A stretch of DNA of 64,000 nucleotides from an uncultured Methanoregula sp. Lineage in GTDB: Archaea > Halobacteriota > Methanomicrobia > Methanomicrobiales > Methanospirillaceae. The stretch is taken from positions 372,001 through 436,000 of the forward strand of contig NZ_OY787453.1 of NCBI RefSeq assembly GCF_963678795.1. The letters are read 5' to 3'. The translations under genes and the position numbers were made by a program. How positions within the stretch are numbered: the first letter of the stretch is position 1; each line of letters starts with the position of its first letter. The notes beneath the pieces were generated by a model. The model was not told where the DNA came from. It did no database searches and saw only the letters and a list, made by a program, of their open reading frames with translations. Of the stretch, positions 43,711 to 53,089 are shown one piece after another.

Positions 43711-45150
43711 TCAGGAGTTCATGAGATTTGCACCTTTTGCTGCCAGCGCTGATATCTGGGTGGTAATGTTGTCCATAATCTGTTTTTCATTATTGTAGGT
43801 GATGGTCATCTGATCAAGTTCAGCTTTTGACTGGATCAGTTTTTGCGACTCGGTCTCAAGGGTGTTTCTCATACTCAATGCTTCCTGGTATTCGGAGGCG
43901 GTCAGGTTCTGGCCTGCATATTTTGTATTATAGGATCTTTCAAGGGAACGGTAAGCCTCCAGCTCGGCATTGTATTCACTCGCTTTTGCATTGTACTGGC
44001 TGACAATCGTTGCAGATCGTTCGATCTCGTTGTTATAGTCACGCCGGAGATCCATGTTTGTTTTCAGGTCTTTGGGATTCACAAAGAACATGCCGCGATA
44101 ATAATTGGGATTGTTATTTTTATACACAAGATAACCGCCCGTGGTCTCCAGGGCAACCCATTGCAGCGGGGCTGCTTCCACGAGCACCCAGGCATGATTG
44201 TATTCTTTCCAGTCTGCATTCGGGTCCTTGATATTTCCTGTAGCCAGCACTGCCCGCATTCCCCGGGTATCCACAATGTTCCAGACATCCAGCGCCATAT
44301 CTGCGCAGATAAAATAATCATCCATGCTGTAGGTATGGATTTTATGGTAATCCTCCACTATCTGTCGTAAAATGCGGATATTGGTGTCTTCCTGGCTTTC
44401 GATAGTAAATACCGCCGCTGATTTCTGGCCGGAGGGAAGCGATGCGACAAGACGGTAATTTCCTGACGGTAATGTTGTGCCATCGAAAGTAAAATTATAT
44501 GTGTTATCCGAAAGGATGGCCACCGATTGCGTTTTGAGGGGGGTGGTTGTGCCCTGCGCATAGACAGAGACTGTTATCGCAGGATTCTCTTTTGGATGGG
44601 GCCTGACGGCTGTACCGGAGATGGAAACTGCCTCGCCTTTTTTATAGATACAGTCAGTTGCTCCGGTGGTGTTTTGTATTGTCTCGGCCGAAAGGCACGC
44701 AACCTTTACATCAGGGATGAGGTTATCGGATAAGTCGGCACTGATACTTTCGGCCCTGCCAAGCGTGACGGTGATATTCTTCTGCCAGGGAGGGTACCCG
44801 TCGTGACGGAATTCCAGCTGATATTCCCCCGGGAGGAGTGTATGAATCACGCATGGGGTTACTCCCCGGAATTCTGAATCCAGGTACACCCCTGCTCCAG
44901 CGGGATCGGACGAGATGGAAAGGGATGTCTGTGAGAAGAGATATCCAAGGCCGGCAACAATGAAAATCACGCATACTGCTGCAATAAGCAGGTACAGTCT
45001 TTTACGGCCGGCCTTTTCTGATGGTTCCGGCGCCGGCCCGGCTGGTATCTCCTCATGTGCTTTGTCCTCGCCTAATGCAGCTCCGCAGTTTTTACAGAAC
45101 CGCATGGTTTCCTGTACCGATGACCCGCACCGGGGACAAAATTTCAGCAT
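43711..45150 (-). CDS. Zinc-ribbon, PEGA and transglutaminase-like exported protein
   Basis: This 479-residue protein has an N-terminal zinc ribbon (FCPRCGSS...FCKNCGA, residues 4-24), one membrane helix (about 50-70), a PEGA domain (73-140, SDPAGAGVYLDSEFRGVTP), a beta-sandwich-like part (160-255), a transglutaminase-like domain near 255-380 with Cys in FICADMA and His in YNHAWV, and a coiled-coil tail (395-475). It is anchored in the membrane and mostly outside. Function unknown. Base use is somewhat more AT-rich than neighbours. Confidence 0.8.
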   Translation of the reverse strand: MLKFCPRCGSSVQETMRFCKNCGAALGEDKAHEEIPAGPAPEPSEKAGRKRLYLLIAAVCVIFIVAGLGYLFSQTSLSISSDPAGAGVYLDSEFRGVTPCVIHTLLPGEYQLEFRHDGYPPWQKNITVTLGRAESISADLSDNLIPDVKVACLSAETIQNTTGATDCIYKKGEAVSISGTAVRPHPKENPAITVSVYAQGTTTPLKTQSVAILSDNTYNFTFDGTTLPSGNYRLVASLPSGQKSAAVFTIESQEDTNIRILRQIVEDYHKIHTYSMDDYFICADMALDVWNIVDTRGMRAVLATGNIKDPNADWKEYNHAWVLVEAAPLQWVALETTGGYLVYKNNNPNYYRGMFFVNPKDLKTNMDLRRDYNNEIERSATIVSQYNAKASEYNAELEAYRSLERSYNTKYAGQNLTASEYQEALSMRNTLETESQKLIQSKAELDQMTITYNNEKQIMDNITTQISALAAKGANLMNS

Positions 45151-45358
45151 TATGTCTGACTATCAATTTCAGTACAAAATAAGTTTCTCTATTGTATTAA
45201 CGGGCATTCAAAGACACCTCCACCCCCGCTTCTTAATCCATGGCAAATTTTTTCCTACCTTTCCTCCCCTTTTGTTCTTCCTATGGCCCGGACCCGTAGG
45301 GAACGTGTCGGTGCGAGGTATTAAAAAACCACAAAAACCTAATTTAGATCAGGGTATT
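45151..45358. other. Divergent promoter region, no gene seen
   Basis: This 208-bp gap contains TATTAAAAAACC near 45319 and AATTTAG near 45340. It has AT-rich stretches, and I find no coding frame that resembles a protein. Confidence 0.4.
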
Positions 45359-45994
45359 ATGGAAGAAAAGAATGAAGCGGGTGAGGAGATGCACCTCACC
45401 AAGGGAAGGCTGGAAGCGCTTTCGGACGGTATTTTTGCGTTCGCGATGACGCTCCTTGTCATCGGGATGAACCTGCCCGACAAGGCAACTCTTGTGCAGT
45501 CGAATCAATTTGCATTACAGTTTCTTCTCTCCCTCTATTCCGATTTCTTCCATTACGTCCTTGCATTCCTGATTCTCGGGGCATTCTGGCTCAGCCAGCA
45601 CCAGCAGTTCCATTCCGTGCGGGTTCCCGATAAGATATTTATCTGGATCAATCTCGTGACACTCATGTTTGTTGCCCTCCTCCCCTTTTCCACCTCCTTT
45701 TCCGGGGATTTTCCTCATGCTTCCATGGGTGCTATTGTGTTTGAGGCAAATCTCTTTATTATCGGTATGGGCATGACCTGCCAGTGGTGGTATGGGACAA
45801 AAGGCAGCCGGCTGACCGAGCCCACGGTTAAACCCGCATATGTCCACAGGGTTCTTATGGGGAATCTTGTTGTCCCCGCGGTTTCCTTAATAGCCATTCT
45901 TATCGCGCTGACAGGATCCTTGTGGAGCACGGCACTTTACATAACGCTTCCCTTTGTAGATTACGCAGTTCACCGGCATTTCAGGAACAGATAA
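45359..45994 (+). CDS. TMEM175-like potassium channel protein (DUF1211)
   Basis: This 211-residue membrane protein of six helices begins RLEALSDGIFAFAMTLLV, close to the RxxxFSDxxFAIAxTLL filter signature of bacterial and archaeal TMEM175 K+ channels. Conserved His in LSQHQQFHS follows in helix 3. Prokaryotic members form tetramers with one such repeat. The ATG at 45359 is chosen since the motif begins about 16 residues in. No neighbour suggests its role. Confidence 0.85.
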   Translation: MEEKNEAGEEMHLTKGRLEALSDGIFAFAMTLLVIGMNLPDKATLVQSNQFALQFLLSLYSDFFHYVLAFLILGAFWLSQHQQFHSVRVPDKIFIWINLVTLMFVALLPFSTSFSGDFPHASMGAIVFEANLFIIGMGMTCQWWYGTKGSRLTEPTVKPAYVHRVLMGNLVVPAVSLIAILIALTGSLWSTALYITLPFVDYAVHRHFRNR

Positions 45995-46057
45995 GCGATT
46001 GAGGCTTTGTTTCCCAAAATTCCGGCAGAAAAAAGAGGCAATTCCGGATAAAAGGGA

Positions 46058-47176
46058 TTATCGTCCCTTACGGATGCATTCAGCAATATACGAGCCGGCT
46101 TTTGCCGTTCCTGCGGTCCCGCCGAGGTCCTTGGTAACAACGCCATCTTTGATGCTCCTCTCGATCGCTTTGACAACCGCACCGGCAGCCTTGTGCTCTC
46201 CGAGATGATCGAGAAGGAGCGAGCCGGCCCAGATGGTTGCAATGGGGTTTGCCACGTCCATTCCCTTGTACTTCGGTGCAGACCCGTGGATCGGCTCGAA
46301 CATCGAGGTGCCCTTCGGGTTGATGTTGCCGCCCGGGGCAAGCCCGAGTCCGCCCTGGATCATGGCGCCGAGGTCGGTGATGATGTCGCCGAACATGTTG
46401 GGCGTGACCACGACATCGAACCACTCGGGGTTCTTGACAAACCACATGGTGACAGCATCCACGAAGTTAAACTCGGTTTTGATATCCGGGTATTTCTTTG
46501 CGGTCTCGGTGAACACGTCCCGCCAGAGGCCATACACGTCGGAGAGGACATTTGCCTTGTCCACCGAGGTGAGTTTCTTCTTCCTCTGCATTGCAAGGTC
46601 GAACGCATAGGTCTGGACCCGGCGGGAACCTTCGCGGGTGATGACACCTATCTGGTAAGCGATCTCCTCTGCATCGCTCGTTACATCGAGGCCGAACTTG
46701 ACACTGTAGATGTCGCGGATCACATCGAGCTCGATCTTCTGGTGCTTCTTGAAGCGCGAGCCGATACCAACATAGAAGTCCTCGGTGTTCTCGCGGACTA
46801 CCACGAAGTCGATGTCTTTTGGCCCTTTCCCGGCAAGTGGGGTTTCAACCCCGTGCAGGAGTTTTATCGGCCGGAGATTGACATACTGGTCGAAATGGAA
46901 GCGGAGGGCAAGGAGAATGCCCTTCTCCAGTATACCGGGTTTGACACGTTCATCTCCGATAGAACCAAAGTAGATCGCCTTGAATTTTCCCAGTTCTTTC
47001 AGGTCGTCCTCGGTAAGCAGGTTTCCCGTTGCAAGGTAGCGGTCGGCCCCGATATCGAAATCCGTCCACTGGATGTCAAAGTTATACTTCTCCCCTGCAG
47101 CTTCGAGTACCTTCTTTCCCTCGGCTACGATCTCCGGGCCGATCCCGTCCCCGCCAATTGACGCTATTTTGTACAT
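46058..47176 (-). CDS. leuB: 3-isopropylmalate/homoisocitrate dehydrogenase family
   Basis: This 372-residue NAD-dependent beta-decarboxylating dehydrogenase has the family motif start [14 protein letters not shown], substrate-binding [31 protein letters not shown], and the metal site [19 protein letters not shown]. It follows the small dehydratase subunit, overlapping by 13 bp. The set resembles leuC-leuD-leuB or the aks genes of coenzyme B synthesis. Length, sequence and the absence of leuA do not settle which substrate it uses. Confidence 0.85.
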   Translation of the reverse strand: MYKIASIGGDGIGPEIVAEGKKVLEAAGEKYNFDIQWTDFDIGADRYLATGNLLTEDDLKELGKFKAIYFGSIGDERVKPGILEKGILLALRFHFDQYVNLRPIKLLHGVETPLAGKGPKDIDFVVVRENTEDFYVGIGSRFKKHQKIELDVIRDIYSVKFGLDVTSDAEEIAYQIGVITREGSRRVQTYAFDLAMQRKKKLTSVDKANVLSDVYGLWRDVFTETAKKYPDIKTEFNFVDAVTMWFVKNPEWFDVVVTPNMFGDIITDLGAMIQGGLGLAPGGNINPKGTSMFEPIHGSAPKYKGMDVANPIATIWAGSLLLDHLGEHKAAGAVVKAIERSIKDGVVTKDLGGTAGTAKAGSYIAECIRKGR

Positions 47177-47718
47177 ACCGGTATCTCCCTGAGATTCTTC
47201 GCGTATTCCACGAGCCCGCCGGCATCAATAATTCCCTGCATGAACACCGGTACCGGCTCGATTACAAACTTTTTGTTGTCTACCTCGATATAACCGTCCC
47301 TGAGATTCAGGATTATCTTTTCCCCGTCGGCGATCTTATCTGCATCCGGACAGACCACGGGAAGCACGCCCACATTTACCGAATTCCGGAAAAAAATCCG
47401 GGCAAACGATCGTGCAACAACGACCCTGACACCTGCACCAATGAGGGCGAGCGGGGCGTGTTCCCGGGAGGAGCCGCAACCGAAGTTCCGGCCTCCCACG
47501 ATCACGTCTCCTTCCTTAACCTTTTTTGCAAATTCATCCCTGGTACCTTCAAATGCGTGCTTTGCAAGTTCATCCGGGTTATTGATGGTGAGGAACCGCC
47601 CCGGAATAATGGCGTCGGTATCGATGTTGTCGCCGAACTTCCAGATCCGCCCGTTCGCTGATACAGGAGTCTTTTCCAATATTATCTTTTTTACCGGCAC
47701 TGCTTTCTTTGATGCCAT
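47164..47718 (-). CDS. leuD: Isopropylmalate or homoaconitate dehydratase, small subunit
   Basis: This 184-residue swivel domain subunit contains [23 protein letters not shown], the flexible loop that sets specificity in this family, and [19 protein letters not shown]. In homoaconitases the loop often reads YLRT; here it is FLTI, without the arginine, favouring isopropylmalate. Two ATGs overlap the large-subunit stop; the second (47718) is preferred because GGAGG lies 7 bases upstream. The ATG at 47721 is an alternative. Translationally coupled to the large subunit gene. Confidence 0.85.
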   Translation of the reverse strand: MASKKAVPVKKIILEKTPVSANGRIWKFGDNIDTDAIIPGRFLTINNPDELAKHAFEGTRDEFAKKVKEGDVIVGGRNFGCGSSREHAPLALIGAGVRVVVARSFARIFFRNSVNVGVLPVVCPDADKIADGEKIILNLRDGYIEVDNKKFVIEPVPVFMQGIIDAGGLVEYAKNLREIPVCTK

Positions 47719-47720
47719 CA

Positions 47721-48971
47721 TCAGACCTCCCTCGGGTCGGTGATCTCGCCCGTGATCGCACTCGCAGCCGCTGTCGCCGGGGAGCAGAGGTAGACCTTTC
47801 CATCGGTGCTTCCCTGCCGCCCCTTGAAGTTCCGGTTCGAGGTCGAGAGCGAGATCTCGCCGGGGGCTATCAGGCCGAACGCCCCGCCCATGCATGGCCC
47901 GCAGCACGGGGCCTCCACGAGAGCACCGGCCTTCACGAACTTCTCGATGAGTCCTGCCTTGAGGGTTTTCAGGTACTCATCCCGGGATGCCGGGATAATG
48001 ATGACCCGGATCTTCGGGTTGAACTTCTTTTTCCCGAGCACCTCGGCAGCTTCTGCGAGATCCTCGAACCGCCCGTTCGTGCACGAGCCGATGAAGACCT
48101 GGTTCACATGCGTGCCGGCAACCCTGCTGACCGGTACACCGGTATCCACGTTGTGGGGAACGGCAACGGTCGGCTCGAGGTTCGAGACATTGTAGGAACG
48201 TTTCTCCGAGAACTTCGCATCGGGGTCGCTGTCCAGCTCAAAGGGTTTCATTTTCCGGCGTCCTTTCATGTACTCCCACGTCACCTTGTCAGGTGCAACG
48301 ATGCCAGCCTTTGCGCCCATCTCGATTGCCATGTTGCAGATGGTCATGCGTCCTGCCATGTCCATCTTCGATATGGTCTTGCCGGCGAACTGGATCGCCT
48401 TGTAGGTTGCCCCGTCAGCCCCGATATCTGCTGCAATCGAGAGAATGAGATCCTTTGCCCCGACGCGCTTTGGGAACTTTCCCGAAACCTCTGCGAGGAT
48501 AGTCTCCGGCACTTTGAAGTAGAGGGCACCAAATTTCAGGGCAAATCCCATGTCGGTAGACCCGATTCCCGTGGCAAATGCCCCGGCAGCGCCATACATG
48601 CAGGTATGGGAATCCGCCCCTACCACGATCTCTCCCGGTGCTGCCCGGCCCTTCTCGATGGTCACCTGGTGGCAGACCCCTTCGTTGATATCGTAGTTGT
48701 GGATATCCTGCTCCTCGGCAAACTTCCGCATGTAAACATGAATGTTTGCCGCCTCGATGGAATCTGCGGGAATCTGGTGGTCAAAGAGCATGATGATGCG
48801 CTTTGGGTCATAGACTTTCTTCCCGCCCATCTCGTAGAACTTCTGGATGGCAAGCGGGCCGGTAATGTCATGAATCATGGTCCCGTCAAGGGGGGCCATG
48901 ACCACTTCGCCTGCCCGGATTTCCCTGCCACATTTCCGTGAGAATATCTTCTCTACGATTGTCGCTCCCAT
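47721..48971 (-). CDS. leuC: Isopropylmalate or homoaconitate dehydratase, large subunit
   Basis: This 416-residue aconitase-family subunit carries the [4Fe-4S] ligands in IGSCTNGR (about 299) and APCCGPCMG (about 360). HDITGPLAI and GADSHTCMYGAAGAFATGIG are substrate and cluster site signatures. Together with the small subunit it isomerises 2-isopropylmalate to 3-isopropylmalate or handles homocitrate derivatives for coenzyme B. It heads a three-gene operon with the dehydrogenase last. Confidence 0.88.
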   Translation of the reverse strand: MGATIVEKIFSRKCGREIRAGEVVMAPLDGTMIHDITGPLAIQKFYEMGGKKVYDPKRIIMLFDHQIPADSIEAANIHVYMRKFAEEQDIHNYDINEGVCHQVTIEKGRAAPGEIVVGADSHTCMYGAAGAFATGIGSTDMGFALKFGALYFKVPETILAEVSGKFPKRVGAKDLILSIAADIGADGATYKAIQFAGKTISKMDMAGRMTICNMAIEMGAKAGIVAPDKVTWEYMKGRRKMKPFELDSDPDAKFSEKRSYNVSNLEPTVAVPHNVDTGVPVSRVAGTHVNQVFIGSCTNGRFEDLAEAAEVLGKKKFNPKIRVIIIPASRDEYLKTLKAGLIEKFVKAGALVEAPCCGPCMGGAFGLIAPGEISLSTSNRNFKGRQGSTDGKVYLCSPATAAASAITGEITDPREV

Positions 48972-49185
48972 GCTCGATCGCGTGTACTATTAGAGTTATG
49001 TCATATTGTTGTTTGGGGAACGTAATTTTCCCTTTATATTCTGGTGCACCGGAGTATTACTGCAACCTGGTTTGAGAAATAGCGGCCGACACTCTTTCCG
49101 CTGGACTTTTCTTGGCATAACTGCCAGTATTTTCGCAGTTAAAGCAATCTTTAACCCCCTCTCCATGCAAGATCATGTGACAACC
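48972..49185. other. Divergent promoter region
   Basis: This gap between the leuC start and the SIMPL gene contains several T-rich runs and CAGTTAAAGC near 49136. No gene is apparent. Confidence 0.4.
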
Positions 49186-49920
49186 ATGATACGAAGACTC
49201 TCTCTCTGTATGGTTGCTGTCGCGGTTATCGCGATGGCCCTTGTCGGCTGTGTTGCAGCTGCTGACGATACCAGTAACGACCACGTCATCCATGCCACTG
49301 GTAGTGGCAACATCATCGGTACCCCTGACCGGGCACAGATCACATTCTCGGTCCAGACCGAGAATGCCGATGTGAAAGTTGCCCAGGCGGATAATGCCCT
49401 GAAGATGAACAATGTGATCAACGCCCTTGTCAATGCAGGTATTCCAAGGGACGCGCTCAAGACCACCGGTTACAACATCTACCCGGTCTACGAGGACACA
49501 AAGACGCCGTTCGACCAGAAAGTGAAGACCTACCAGGTCACCAACACCCTGACCGTCACCCTTCATGACGTGAGCAAGACCGGCGAGGTTATCGATGTTG
49601 CCGTAGCAAACGGCATTAACCAGGCAACTTCCATCCAGTTCATGCTCTCGGACGAACAGTCCCAGGTGCTCAGGACCCAGGCACTCCAGAAAGCGGTAAC
49701 CCGGGCCCGTGCCGATGCCGACACCGTAGCAGCAGCAATGGGAACAAATATCACCGGTGTAAAAAATGCCGATATCAGCGGCGGGTATTCGCCGGTCCTC
49801 TACCAGAACTACCAGTATGATGCCGGTGCTTCCCTCAAAGCGGTAGCGGTCCCTACCCCCATCCAGCCGGGCGATGTTACGGTCACAGCATCAGTAACCA
49901 TCACCTACACCATCCGATAA
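49186..49920 (+). CDS. SIMPL-domain (DUF541) exported protein
   Basis: This 244-residue exported protein has a signal peptide (MIRRLSLCMVAVAVIAMALVG) with a Cys in VGCVAAA that could be a lipobox. The SIMPL/DUF541 domain runs from about residue 35 to the end, with segments IHATGSGNIIGTPDRAQI, YNIYPVYEDTK and ATVAAAMGTNITG-like repeats near KAVTRARADADTVAA. In bacteria the family is membrane-associated and linked to oxidative stress tolerance, with no known enzyme role. ATG at 49165 is an alternative start. Confidence 0.82.
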   Translation: MIRRLSLCMVAVAVIAMALVGCVAAADDTSNDHVIHATGSGNIIGTPDRAQITFSVQTENADVKVAQADNALKMNNVINALVNAGIPRDALKTTGYNIYPVYEDTKTPFDQKVKTYQVTNTLTVTLHDVSKTGEVIDVAVANGINQATSIQFMLSDEQSQVLRTQALQKAVTRARADADTVAAAMGTNITGVKNADISGGYSPVLYQNYQYDAGASLKAVAVPTPIQPGDVTVTASVTITYTIR

Positions 49921-50072
49921 TTTTTCAGGCTATCCTTTCACAACTTTTTTACCTATGCAGCGTATGATAGTTTCTTGAAGCATAGCTTTGGCATCCGGAA
50001 AGAACGGATTCAAATACCGTATCAAAATTTCGAATATCACAAAACAGCGGATACAATCGGATTGATTTTCCA

Positions 50073-50516
50073 ATGGAACGAAATATCGGGTTTAAAGAGC
50101 GAAGATATATCGAAGAGTTACGGATTCTGACCAAATCGACCGCACTTGACTGCGTAATAGATGACCGGTTCGACCGGGTTATCTACGTTATCCGCCCTGG
50201 TGACATGGGCCTTGCTATCGGAAAAAAAGGGGAGAACATCAAGCGCCTCCAGAATGTACTTGGCAAACGAATCGAGATGGTGGAATTCGCCGAATCCCCT
50301 GATGCATTCATTGCCAATATCTTCAAGCCTGCCGAAGTTGTGGGGGTTGATCGTTCCGCGCAGGAGGGGCCGCTGAATGTTCTTGTCCGGCAGCGGAGTG
50401 ACCTTGGTATTGCCATCGGGAAGTCCGGCTGCAATATCGAGAAAGCGCGCATCCTATGCCGGCGTTTTTTTGGTCTCGAAGTGGGCGAAGTCCTCCTTCC
50501 CCAGGTGGTCTCATGA
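50073..50516 (+). CDS. nusA: NusA-like KH-domain transcription factor
   Basis: This 147-residue archaeal NusA-like protein consists of two KH domains, with GxxG loops GLAIGKKGENIKRLQ (near 48-62) and LGIAIGKSGCNIEKARI (near 113-129). It binds RNA and is thought to act with RNA polymerase. In most archaea it lies near rpoA2, rpl30e and rps12; here it precedes hisE instead, sharing a 4-bp overlap. Length is normal. Confidence 0.92.
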   Translation: MERNIGFKERRYIEELRILTKSTALDCVIDDRFDRVIYVIRPGDMGLAIGKKGENIKRLQNVLGKRIEMVEFAESPDAFIANIFKPAEVVGVDRSAQEGPLNVLVRQRSDLGIAIGKSGCNIEKARILCRRFFGLEVGEVLLPQVVS

Positions 50517-50815
50517 CTGCACCGGTAGATCCCCGGGTGATCGCCGAGATCTGGGCTGTCATATGTGAGCGGGCGGCACACCCCTCCGAAGAGTCCTACA
50601 CCTCGCGTCTCCTGAATGACAAAAAGGGCATTGACAAGGTGCTTGAAAAAGTCGGCGAGGAATCGACCGAGTTTATCCTCGCCGTAAAGAACGGGGTGAA
50701 TGAACGCACCGTCGAAGAAGCCTCTGATCTCTTCTTCCACCTGCTCGTTGCCCTCCGGGCTGCAGACGTGGACCTTGCCGACGTCATGAAAGAACTCGGG
50801 AACCGGCGCAAATAA
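50513..50815 (+). CDS. hisE: Phosphoribosyl-ATP pyrophosphatase
   Basis: This 100-residue enzyme hydrolyses phosphoribosyl-ATP to phosphoribosyl-AMP, the second step of histidine synthesis. The MazG-like metal site EKVGEESTEFILAVKNG (with EExxE) and EASDLFFHLLVAL identify HisE. The start ATG overlaps nusA's stop (ATGA). Its partners (hisC at 2424) are elsewhere. Confidence 0.94.
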   Translation: MTAPVDPRVIAEIWAVICERAAHPSEESYTSRLLNDKKGIDKVLEKVGEESTEFILAVKNGVNERTVEEASDLFFHLLVALRAADVDLADVMKELGNRRK

Positions 50816-50831
50816 CCTGTATCCCCCCTTG

Positions 50832-51299
50832 TTATTTTTGCAGAAATGTTGTGAGATCCACCATCGCGGGAAAATTCCCGGTGCTCTGCCCGGCTGCCAA
50901 AAACACTGATTCGTCGACAAATATCGGGACATCGGCACGAAGGGCAAGGGCGATCCCGTCGCTTGGACGGCAGTCCAGGTACTCTTCGTGATTATCCAGT
51001 GAAAAGACCAGCTGGGCGTAATAGACCCCGTCTTCCACCGTATCAATCTGCAGGAACCGGAGTGCAATGGAAAATTTCCCGCAGAGATCAAGGAAAAGGT
51101 CGTGAGTGAACGGCCGGGGAAGAACCTCCCGGTTCTTTGCACTGTTGATCGAGACAGCCTCCCAGATCCCGATAAAAATGGGCAGTATACGGTTGCTGCC
51201 GTCAGAGAGCACTACGAGGGGGACGGTCGCAGCCTCCCCCATGGCGACAAACACGCCCTTGACTTCGCACCTGACCTGCGTCATGCCGTGCACAGTCAT
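50832..51299 (-). CDS. Bifunctional nuclease family protein (DUF151)
   Basis: This 155-residue DUF151 protein has VPLVVLSDGSNRILPIFIG, REVLPRPFTHDLFLDLC and ECLDCRPSDGIALALRADVPIF-type conserved segments near its centre. Plant and bacterial members (BFN) show RNase/DNase activity. A second ATG at 51284 (residue 6) is an alternative start. It is convergent with hisE, with only 16 bp between their stops. Confidence 0.88.
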   Translation of the reverse strand: MTVHGMTQVRCEVKGVFVAMGEAATVPLVVLSDGSNRILPIFIGIWEAVSINSAKNREVLPRPFTHDLFLDLCGKFSIALRFLQIDTVEDGVYYAQLVFSLDNHEEYLDCRPSDGIALALRADVPIFVDESVFLAAGQSTGNFPAMVDLTTFLQK

Positions 51300-51354
51300 T
51301 GCCGTTATTATTGATAAGAGTTAAGGTGGCGGGAAAAATGCGGGTATCAATCCC

Positions 51355-52380
51355 TTAAGGTTGTTCTGCTGATTTTGCTTCCCTGCGCACGATGATGATG
51401 CTGGAAAGGATACCGAGTGCGATATTGAAGTAGTAGAGGACGATTCGCCAGATCACGACAAATATCCCGACAATCGAAGCCGGGATGAAAAGGGCGTACA
51501 TGGAAGTCGCCCCGATCTCCGCGATACCCGAGCTGCCCGGCGTGAGCGGAATCATCATCAGGATGGCGAGGATCAGCTGGATTACGAAGGATTCAAGGAA
51601 GAGGGGTGGCTGGCCAAGCCCGATCAGGATAAGCGAAGCGGTCACGATCTCTGACACCCAGTAGAGCAGGGTAAAGAGCATTCCCCAGAGAAGCCCGCCT
51701 TTGGCACTCTTCACAAACTTGACAACCGCCTGCTGGAAGTTGTCGATCTCCTTGTCTGCCCGGACAAGAAGTTCCTCGACCCGGCTCCTGTCCCACTTCT
51801 TCGTGAAGAAACATGCACACCGGATCACAACCCTTTTTATTATATCCGGCCGCCTGATTGCGAGGTAGAACAGGAAGAGGCACCCGGCAACGAAGATCCA
51901 GGTGACGTAGACCATGATCTGCGAGATTGCGCCAAGACTCTTCCATTGTTCGGTCAGGACGATCATGGCAAATGCTGCAAGGGCTGCAAGGGCGATCCCG
52001 TCAAGCACCCTTTCCATGATGACGATTGCTGTTGCATCCCCTATGGGGACATTGGCCTTGTAAAGCTCGTGGATCCGGACCGGTTCCCCGCCGGTCTGGG
52101 CCGGAGTGATGGCGGCGGCGAGCAGGTTGGCGAAGACAAGGTTGAGGCTGTAGAAGAACCCGATCCGGTACCCGAGGGATCCCGACATCTTCTGCACCCG
52201 CCATGCCCAGAAACACATAGTGAGGACATGGGTGAGGAATGCAAGGAGAAGGAACCAGGGGTTGATCTTCTGGAGGTACGAGAGGGTATTTTCATTGATG
52301 GTGAAGTAGAGGATGATTATCAGGACTGCCAGAGAGAACCCGACAGAAATATAGATCCATTTGACCTGCGACTTTTCCAT
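51355..52380 (-). CDS. Flippase-like membrane protein (UPF0104/LPG synthase TM family)
   Basis: This 341-residue polytopic protein has about eight helices and matches the lysylphosphatidylglycerol synthase transmembrane region (UPF0104). Typical segments are TPAQTGGEPVRIHELYKANV, ATAIVIMERVLDG and LTPGSSGIAEIGAT. Related proteins move lipid or polyprenyl substrates, and here the soluble domain of LPG synthase is absent. Starts at ATG 52380, chosen since homology starts near there. Confidence 0.85.
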   Translation of the reverse strand: MEKSQVKWIYISVGFSLAVLIIILYFTINENTLSYLQKINPWFLLLAFLTHVLTMCFWAWRVQKMSGSLGYRIGFFYSLNLVFANLLAAAITPAQTGGEPVRIHELYKANVPIGDATAIVIMERVLDGIALAALAAFAMIVLTEQWKSLGAISQIMVYVTWIFVAGCLFLFYLAIRRPDIIKRVVIRCACFFTKKWDRSRVEELLVRADKEIDNFQQAVVKFVKSAKGGLLWGMLFTLLYWVSEIVTASLILIGLGQPPLFLESFVIQLILAILMMIPLTPGSSGIAEIGATSMYALFIPASIVGIFVVIWRIVLYYFNIALGILSSIIIVRREAKSAEQP

Positions 52381-52510
52381 GATATCACCCCACAAAAACG
52401 GGCAGCAACTACTCCGTGATTATTACCTTTACAGATTATTGGGCATAGTATAAACAATTAATACCTTAAAATCCCGGCTTTCCCGGGTTCAGAAACGGAT
52501 CCGGCGTGGC

Positions 52511-53089
52511 CTACACCGTGAAAATATCCCGGTTAGCCGTGATTGTGAAGAGCCCTGCTGTTACGCCGGCGTCCAGCCACCCGTGCCCGTAACTATAACA
52601 GGCAAGGGCTTTTTCAGGTCTGCCGCTCTCACGCTCCAGATTCCCGTATCCCGCATACACGGCCGATATGGACTCTACTTTTTTTGCAAATGCATAACCC
52701 GGTGTTGACGCATCCGGAGCACATATCACGGATGACCTGGCGGTATCGAGCAGCCGGGCATAGCGCCCGGTCTTTTCTTGACATTTTTCTTCAAGATCTG
52801 CAGGAACCTGATCGAATGGTCCTTCGAATAGACAGGGTACGGCCCTGCCCCTGAATGCGAGAAGGCCGTAAGTGATACCGAAATGCAGCCACCCGAAGGC
52901 GTACCAGAAACTTGCGAGAGCATTTACAGGATCGCCGCAGGCAAAAAATCCCCGGCCGTCGCTTTCGTAGGATCGTGCCATCAGCAGGATGGATGCACCC
53001 GCCCGGCCAAGCGGGGTCTTATCCGGCCCGGTAATCGTGCAGAGCGAGATGGTTTCTGCAAGGGCTTTCTGGCATTCGGCGATCCTCAT
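52511..53089 (-). CDS. DUF357-type repeated helical protein
   Basis: This 192-residue protein appears to hold two DUF357-like halves: one at about 30-75 ([35 protein letters not shown]) and another at 135-180 ([35 protein letters not shown]). DUF357 proteins are archaeal, small and of unknown role. The gene overlaps dphB by 4 bp, so may be linked to diphthamide or translation, but no proof. No membrane segment. Confidence 0.75.
   Translation of the reverse strand: MRIAECQKALAETISLCTITGPDKTPLGRAGASILLMARSYESDGRGFFACGDPVNALASFWYAFGWLHFGITYGLLAFRGRAVPCLFEGPFDQVPADLEEKCQEKTGRYARLLDTARSSVICAPDASTPGYAFAKKVESISAVYAGYGNLERESGRPEKALACYSYGHGWLDAGVTAGLFTITANRDIFTV

Noticed and set aside
47709..48941. 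410-codon open frame on the plus strand
   Set aside because: It lies antisense to the clear aconitase-family large subunit and has no recognisable motif.
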